Part shown: piece after piece, positions 7,648 through 11,603 of the stretch
How the letters are laid out: each line of letters begins with the position of its first letter
Numbering within the stretch: the first letter of the stretch is position 1
Origin: Rhodobacterales bacterium
Lineage (GTDB): Bacteria > Pseudomonadota > Alphaproteobacteria > Rhodobacterales > Rhodobacteraceae
Assembly (NCBI GenBank): GCA_025357355.1
Contig: JANXPK010000657.1
Location: forward strand, 1 to 11,603
Direction of reading: 5' to 3'
DNA length: 11,603 nt
Translations under genes and position numbers: made by a program
The notes under the pieces: model-generated
The model's input: the letters and a program-made list of their open reading frames with translations, nothing else
Told to the model about the DNA's origin: nothing
The model's database searches: none

Positions 7648-8643
7648 CTATTTGTACTCGATGATCCCGGTCGGGCGCGCAATCAGCCGCCGTCCCCAGT
7701 ACTCGGCAACCCCGATGGCTTCGGGGATTTTGCCCAAGACCAGAAACAACGATGGCCCCCAGACTTGGCGATCGAAGTTCTCGCGTGCGGCGAGCCGAAT
7801 GACCTGGACGGGCCAGAAAAGCAGAAGGGCAAAGCTCCAGGGTGTGACAATAAGGCCCAAAAGGGTGGCAATCGGCAGGCCGAGCCCCCAGGCGAGCGCC
7901 CGGCGTTGCCCGACAACGCCCAACTTGTCGGGCGACGATCCGTGCAGTGCCGCGCCCTCGGCAAAGGCATGGCCGCCGCGCCGGGCGCGCCGCCACCACT
8001 GCGCGAAGTGCTTCATTGCAGCGTCGTGCAGGGCCATTTCGGCGTCGATGCGCCAGACCTGCCAACCTTTCTTGCGCAGGCGGACGCACATTTCCGGCTC
8101 TTCTCCAGCGATAAGCGCCGGGTTGAAACCGCCGACCTGGTCCAGCGCTGTACGTCGCATCATGGCAATGCCGCCGCAAGCCAAGGCCTCGCCCACAGGA
8201 GTGTTCCATTCGCGATCACAAAGTCGGTTATAGATCGACGCTTCCGGAAAGCGCTCGCGAAGGCGCCCAAAGGTGACAGCGGCTTTGGGGTTGGTTTCAA
8301 GAAACGCGCGCGCCTTTTCGATCCAGCCCGGACGCAATTCGCAATCGCCATCGACGAACTGGATCCAATCGGGCAGTTCCCCCTTTGACACGGCATCCAG
8401 ACCGGCGTTGCGGGCTCTGGCGGCCGTGAACGGTTGGGCCATGTCAAGGATCACGACCTCTGCGCCGATCGCGCGTGCCGCCGCCACGCTGCCATCCGTC
8501 GAGCCTGAGTCGACATAGACCAACCGCCCGACCTGCCCACTGATGGAAGCAAGACAGCGGATCAGGCGTTCACCCTCGTTTCGCCCGATCACCACGGCGG
8601 CGGGGCGGCGATCTGCGTCAGGTGCCATGGAATGATCCGTCAC
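7648..8643 (-). CDS. Family 2 glycosyltransferase with C-terminal membrane segments
   Basis: A 331-residue inverting GT-A glycosyltransferase, probably adding a sugar to a lipid-linked exopolysaccharide repeat unit at the inner membrane. The N-terminal fold shows VVIGRNEGERL, YVDSGSTDGS (43-52) and a DXD-like VDGD (97-100). GEEPEMCVRLRKKGW (180-194) and LHDAAM supply the acceptor-side acidic and His motifs. A hydrophobic stretch at ~252-284 suggests one or two membrane segments. The GTG start at 8643 overlaps the upstream gene's TGA as GTGA and has GAGGG about seven bases before it. The frame stays open farther upstream to 8949, but that part only shadows the preceding gene. An ATG five codons downstream (8628) is an alternative with a poor ribosome site. 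Donor and acceptor sugars cannot be read from the sequence. Confidence 0.9.
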   Translation of the reverse strand: MTDHSMAPDADRRPAAVVIGRNEGERLIRCLASISGQVGRLVYVDSGSTDGSVAAARAIGAEVVILDMAQPFTAARARNAGLDAVSKGELPDWIQFVDGDCELRPGWIEKARAFLETNPKAAVTFGRLRERFPEASIYNRLCDREWNTPVGEALACGGIAMMRRTALDQVGGFNPALIAGEEPEMCVRLRKKGWQVWRIDAEMALHDAAMKHFAQWWRRARRGGHAFAEGAALHGSSPDKLGVVGQRRALAWGLGLPIATLLGLIVTPWSFALLLFWPVQVIRLAARENFDRQVWGPSLFLVLGKIPEAIGVAEYWGRRLIARPTGIIEYK

Positions 8644-9623
8644 GAAACATCCCTCAGCCCAAGCAGCGGTCGGATGGCGTGCGACCAAAGGTCCGAGAAG
8701 AAATTCAAAGGTGCCGCCGGTTCTTTGCCCCGCAATCTTGCAAGACCAAGATTGAAAACCGCCCCGGCTCCCCAAGCAAGACATGCCAACAAGGCCCGGG
8801 AATGACCAAGGTTCTTGCGCATATAGTATTGCCAAGAGTGATAGAGGTATGCCGGAAGCGGCCGTCGCTCGCTTCGGCCGCTTCCAACGCCCGTAGCAAC
8901 GCCTTCTGCATGAATGACCAGGGCCTCGGCGACATGCCAGGTTTGCCAACCCTTGCGGGCGAGTTGGCGCATCAGGTCAACCTCTTCGTAGTAAAGGAAA
9001 TACTCCGGGTCGAAGAACCCCACATCGCGCAACGCCGTCATGCGCAGCATCACCGCTGCCCCAGAGACCCAGTCCACCCGCGAGGTGGGCAGATCGGGGT
9101 CAAGTGGCACTTGCCAGCGGTCGCAAATCCGCGACAGCGGGCCAAAGGAAACGGCATCGGAAAAGGTACTGATCAGCGACGGGAAACGAAAGGCAGCCAC
9201 GACAGAGCCGCGCTGCGGCTTCTCGATCCGGGTCCCGGCGGCGGCAACCTGCGGATGGCCATCGAGGAATTCAGCCAGAATCTGGATCGCAGCATTGCCA
9301 AGAGATGCATCGGGGTTGAGCAGAAACACCCAGTTGGGCGGATTTTCTTGCTGCGCCAGATGTTCCAGAATCAAGTTATTGCCGCGCCCGAAACCATGGT
9401 TGATCGGTTCGGCATGAAGGTAAACGCGCCCGTCCCAACCCCGCTCTGCTATGGCCTTAGCCAGTTCGGCAGAGTCCTGGCCTGGCGAATTATTGTCGAC
9501 AAGATGGATTTCGCGCACTCGCTGCGGGTGCGTCAACACGCTGGCCACCGCCTTGATCGCCAGCTCCGCCGTGCCAAAATTCACGACAATCACCGAAACA
9601 TCGGCCACTGGATGCTTTGACAA
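8640..9623 (-). CDS. Family 2 glycosyltransferase, WbbL/rhamnosyltransferase-like
   Basis: A 327-residue soluble or peripheral GT-A glycosyltransferase. It has the WbbL-type order of motifs: VSVIVVNFGTAEL at the N-terminus, VDNNS (42-46), NHGFGRGNN (76-83), LLNPDAS (Asp105 of the DXD-like site), VSGAAVMLR, FFDPEYFLYYEEVDL (acidic 213-216, Asp216 candidate base) and the following IHAEG. The family often transfers rhamnose or a related deoxysugar, but no dTDP-rhamnose genes are visible here, so the donor is open. The start is TTG at 9623, preceded by AGGAAAG at six-base spacing; GTG at 9608 is an alternative that trims five residues. It is the first gene of the minus-strand block, with a well-matched promoter ~50 bp upstream, and is coupled to the next glycosyltransferase by a GTGA overlap. 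Confidence 0.92.
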   Translation of the reverse strand: MSKHPVADVSVIVVNFGTAELAIKAVASVLTHPQRVREIHLVDNNSPGQDSAELAKAIAERGWDGRVYLHAEPINHGFGRGNNLILEHLAQQENPPNWVFLLNPDASLGNAAIQILAEFLDGHPQVAAAGTRIEKPQRGSVVAAFRFPSLISTFSDAVSFGPLSRICDRWQVPLDPDLPTSRVDWVSGAAVMLRMTALRDVGFFDPEYFLYYEEVDLMRQLARKGWQTWHVAEALVIHAEGVATGVGSGRSERRPLPAYLYHSWQYYMRKNLGHSRALLACLAWGAGAVFNLGLARLRGKEPAAPLNFFSDLWSHAIRPLLGLRDVS

Positions 9624-9676
9624 GCCGTGCTTTCCTATGGTTCTATGCGATTGGTCTGCGGGAGCGCTTTACGTGA

Positions 9677-9704
9677 ACTATAGCATGGCACGGAAGCATG
9701 GCAA
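9677..9704 (-). promoter_or_regulatory. Predicted sigma70-type promoter of the glycosyltransferase operon
   Basis: On the minus strand TTGCCA (9704-9699), a 16-bp spacer and TATAGT (9682-9677) match five of six bases at each element. Transcription would begin near 9670, leaving a leader of about 47 bases before the TTG start at 9623. A-rich runs on the same strand at 9733-9748 lie somewhat far upstream. Prediction by eye only. Confidence 0.55.
9683..9703. repeat. Perfect direct repeat GCATGGCA x2, 13-bp period, over the -35/spacer
   Basis: GCATGGCA occurs at 9683-9690 and 9696-9703. One copy fills the spacer next to the -10 and the other covers nearly all of the -35. Placement across a promoter in a divergent intergenic region suggests an operator, but no regulator is identified. 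Confidence 0.5.
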
Positions 9705-9841
9705 CAGTTCGGCATCTTGTTGGCCGGACAGATTTTTTTCTCCTTTTTCAAACCCAGACACCCGAGCCATTCTTCGGACTCGCTTTCGGGATTGTTCGAA
9801 CCTTGTCGCCCATTGACGCTTAGGTCCGAGGTCAGAGAGCC

Positions 9842-11603
9842 ATGCCCAACAGCTTCGCCTATCTAGCACTTTTCGGCTGGCCCCTTGTCGTGGTCTTTCT
9901 GTTCCGCGCCATGCCGCGCGCCCAGGCTATCGCCTGGTCGGTGATCGGAGGGTACTTGGCACTTCCCTACGGAGTTGGCGTTGATCCACCGGTGCTGCCA
10001 AATATGGACAAAACGCTGATTCCATCGGTTTCGGCAGCACTGATGACCGTCCTGACGACGAGAAGCCAGATTGAAACGGGTCCGGACATAGGCGGCCTTG
10101 AGGCAGGGCAAAGCAAGACAGGCCCTCGCGCCGCAGGGTACGCGCATCTCGATAACCTGAAACGGCGTTCTGGTTTCACCCGCCAGGAACAACGTCGCCC
10201 ACCCAGAACTTCGGCCCCCCTCGAACCGACCACTGCCGTCCCGGCGCTACTTCGCGTACCCAGAATTCTGACGTTGTTGATTGTGCTCTTGGTTTTGAAT
10301 CAATTCCTTACGGTCCAGCAGAACACCGCCCCATATGTGATCACGGGCCGCGTCCTGCCGGGATTGAGACCCTACGATGCGTTCTCGATGATCCTGGATG
10401 TTATGGTCATGCTGTTGCCTTTCTATCTGGGACTGCGATATTTGGCCACGCCGGGCCAACAGACCGTTCTCTTGCGGGTTCTTTGCGTGGCAGGGCTCAC
10501 TTATTCGCTGCCAACTCTGTTCGAAATCCGGATGAGCCCGCAACTCGCCCACTGGGCCTACGGATTCCTTGCACAGTCATTTGCACAAGCGATGCGCGAC
10601 GGTGGCTACCGGCCGGTGGTCTTTTTGCAGCATGGGCTCTGGCTTGCGATCTTCCTGGCAATTTCGGCGCTCGCGGCTTTCTCGCTTTGGTGGAACGAGC
10701 GTGCTGAGGGTCGACCCAGCAATGCTTGGCTTGCCGGGCTGTGGCTGACGGGTGTGCTCTTCTTATGCCATTCATTTGGCGCGCTGACGGTTCTTCTCGT
10801 GCTGATCCCTATCCTGCTCTTTCGTTCGATACGCCTGCAGATGGTTGTGGCAACCATTATCGCCGTTACAATGTTGATCTACCCGATGTTGCGCGGTTCG
10901 GGCATGGTCCCGGTCCAGGCGATTTATGAACAAGTCGCGTCGTTCAGCCAGGACCGCGCCCAATCGCTGCAGTTCCGGTTTGACAATGAGGATCAGTTGC
11001 TTGCGCACGCCAACGGACACGCACTGGCAGGTTGGGGGGGCTATGGTCGTGCGCGCGTCTATGACCCTGATACCGGGCAGGACGTCAGCGTGACCGATGG
11101 GACATGGATAATCCTGATGGGCAGTTCCGGGTGGCTTGGATACCTGTTGACGTATGGGCTCTTGACCGCACCGATGCTGATCTTGTTCCTACGACAACGT
11201 CGATTGGGAATTACACCATCGACGGCAGGTCTGTGCATCCTGCTGTCGGCCAATTTGATCGACATGATTGCGAATGCGACGCTGACGCCTTTGACCTGGC
11301 TTGTCGCGGGGGCGTTGGCCGGGCGCTGCCGGGTTCCCGCCAAGGTGCCGGATGAGGGGTCAGTGACGGAGCCCGGGCTGGTGCCGAGGGCGCGTGGCGC
11401 GCCAGAGTCACACAGCAGATCGGGCAAAGCGTCGTCCTCATACTCAGCGCGAACCCAATGGCCGCGACCAATCTGCGCCGCCTTGTTGATCGGAATGCTG
11501 TCATTTTCCCAGCCAGCTTTGGCCGCACCAACGGTTCTCGCAGGGATGGGTGTCACGGATCCCTTGCTGAGCTTCTGTCTTGCATCCATTACGGACTGGT
11601 CGA
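9842..11603 (+). CDS. Wzy/O-antigen ligase-like polytopic membrane protein, reading in frame into a second glycanase-like N-terminus; 3' end outside window
   Basis: An open frame of 587 codons that runs off the window. Probable role: polymerisation or ligation of glycan repeat units on the periplasmic side of the inner membrane. There are roughly eleven hydrophobic segments, for example 6-24, 29-47, a block starting VVFLQHGLWLAIFL, and a last pair ending at GALAG near residue 490. VLPGLRPYDAFSM, EIRMSPQL, GWGGYGRARVYD and VTDGTW (417-422) resemble recalled alphaproteobacterial Wzy/ligase-like proteins; family placement is moderate. Residues ~74-140 are an unusually polar, Arg/Pro-rich loop. 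After ~490 comes a polar linker, then a hydrophobic ICAALLIGMLSFSQPALAA (544-562), then a segment matching the RTX glycanase N-terminus. The ATG at 9842 follows an in-frame TAG at 9821 and has GAGG ten bases upstream. It diverges from the glycosyltransferase operon. The joined reading may be a true fusion or the result of one extra base. Confidence 0.8.
   Translation, partial: MPNSFAYLALFGWPLVVVFLFRAMPRAQAIAWSVIGGYLALPYGVGVDPPVLPNMDKTLIPSVSAALMTVLTTRSQIETGPDIGGLEAGQSKTGPRAAGYAHLDNLKRRSGFTRQEQRRPPRTSAPLEPTTAVPALLRVPRILTLLIVLLVLNQFLTVQQNTAPYVITGRVLPGLRPYDAFSMILDVMVMLLPFYLGLRYLATPGQQTVLLRVLCVAGLTYSLPTLFEIRMSPQLAHWAYGFLAQSFAQAMRDGGYRPVVFLQHGLWLAIFLAISALAAFSLWWNERAEGRPSNAWLAGLWLTGVLFLCHSFGALTVLLVLIPILLFRSIRLQMVVATIIAVTMLIYPMLRGSGMVPVQAIYEQVASFSQDRAQSLQFRFDNEDQLLAHANGHALAGWGGYGRARVYDPDTGQDVSVTDGTWIILMGSSGWLGYLLTYGLLTAPMLILFLRQRRLGITPSTAGLCILLSANLIDMIANATLTPLTWLVAGALAGRCRVPAKVPDEGSVTEPGLVPRARGAPESHSRSGKASSSYSARTQWPRPICAALLIGMLSFSQPALAAPTVLAGMGVTDPLLSFCLASITDWS
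11458..11603 (+). CDS. Probable start of a second glycanase-like gene (signal peptide plus N-terminus), 3' truncated and frame-ambiguous
   Basis: The last codons of the window encode TVLAGMGVTDPLLSFCLASITDWS. This aligns without gaps to residues 7-30 of the RTX glycanase-like protein, with 16 identities in 24, and is preceded by a typical signal-peptide core and cleavage site (LLIGMLSFSQPALA, then APTV). As written, this frame continues from the Wzy-like gene without a stop. An ATG at 11458 lies one frame off. Removing one C at 11481-11482 would make it read MAATNLRR and then directly LLIGML..., a textbook Sec signal peptide, and would end the Wzy-like protein at the TGA at 11487-11489. Without a frameshift, GTG at 11381 with GGAG nine bases upstream is the best in-frame independent start. 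The catalytic part is outside the window. Confidence 0.5.
   Translation, partial: MAATNLRRLVDRNAVIFPASFGRTNGSRRDGCHGSLAELLSCIHYGLV

Noticed and set aside
8644..8949. N-terminal extension of the second glycosyltransferase up to 8949
   Set aside because: The extra 102 codons overlap the upstream glycosyltransferase in another frame and look non-coding; GTG at 8643 has a good ribosome site and the GTGA overlap.
9733..9748. T-runs in the divergent intergenic region as an intrinsic terminator
   Set aside because: No GC-rich stem precedes the T-runs, and there is no upstream plus-strand gene to terminate.
9793..9803. GTTCGAACC resembling a tRNA T-loop or LexA half-sites
   Set aside because: No surrounding cloverleaf and no correctly spaced second half-site.
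11059..11589. Minus-strand open frame (176 codons) at the window end
   Set aside because: It is opposite the Wzy-like/glycanase reading, which has hydrophobic segments, a signal peptide and clear similarity to another protein in the window.

Overview
The window looks like a chromosomal accessory region of an alphaproteobacterium, probably Rhodobacterales or a close relative. The basis is moderate-to-high GC, frequent TTG/GTG starts with good Shine-Dalgarno sites, an RTX-tailed glycanase-like protein, and a Wzy/ligase-like membrane protein of a type I associate with that group. This assignment rests on recalled family resemblance, not on a marker gene.

Layout. (1) Positions 1-3225 (+) are the 3' end of a nonribosomal peptide synthetase: the end of a condensation domain, a complete adenylation domain whose pocket residues read DILQLGMVWK (glycine-like), a carrier protein and a terminal thioesterase. 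The gene continues upstream of the window. (2) Converging on it is a minus-strand block transcribed from about 9670 down to 3388: a WbbL-like family 2 glycosyltransferase, a second family 2 glycosyltransferase coupled by a GTGA overlap, a glycanase-like protein with five C-terminal RTX repeats, and a PglK-like ABC half-transporter. A good sigma70-type promoter (TTGCCA, 16 bp, TATAGT) lies upstream of the first gene and carries a perfect GCATGGCA direct repeat. (3) Diverging from that block, a plus-strand gene begins at 9842 and stays open to the end of the window. It encodes a polytopic O-antigen polymerase/ligase-like protein. Its last ~60 residues are a signal-peptide-like segment followed by a sequence matching the N-terminus of the RTX glycanase.

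How the parts fit. The two glycosyltransferases, the Wzy-like protein, the ABC transporter and two glycanase-like proteins form a coherent exopolysaccharide (or related surface glycan) synthesis, export and trimming cluster. The NRPS may belong to a separate neighbouring peptide cluster ending here, or may supply a peptide or glycine substituent. The window does not decide.

The most unusual points are the in-frame joining of the Wzy-like protein to a second glycanase, which a single extra C near 11481 would explain, and the apparent use of two export routes (type I secretion and Sec) by two members of one glycanase-like family in the same cluster.
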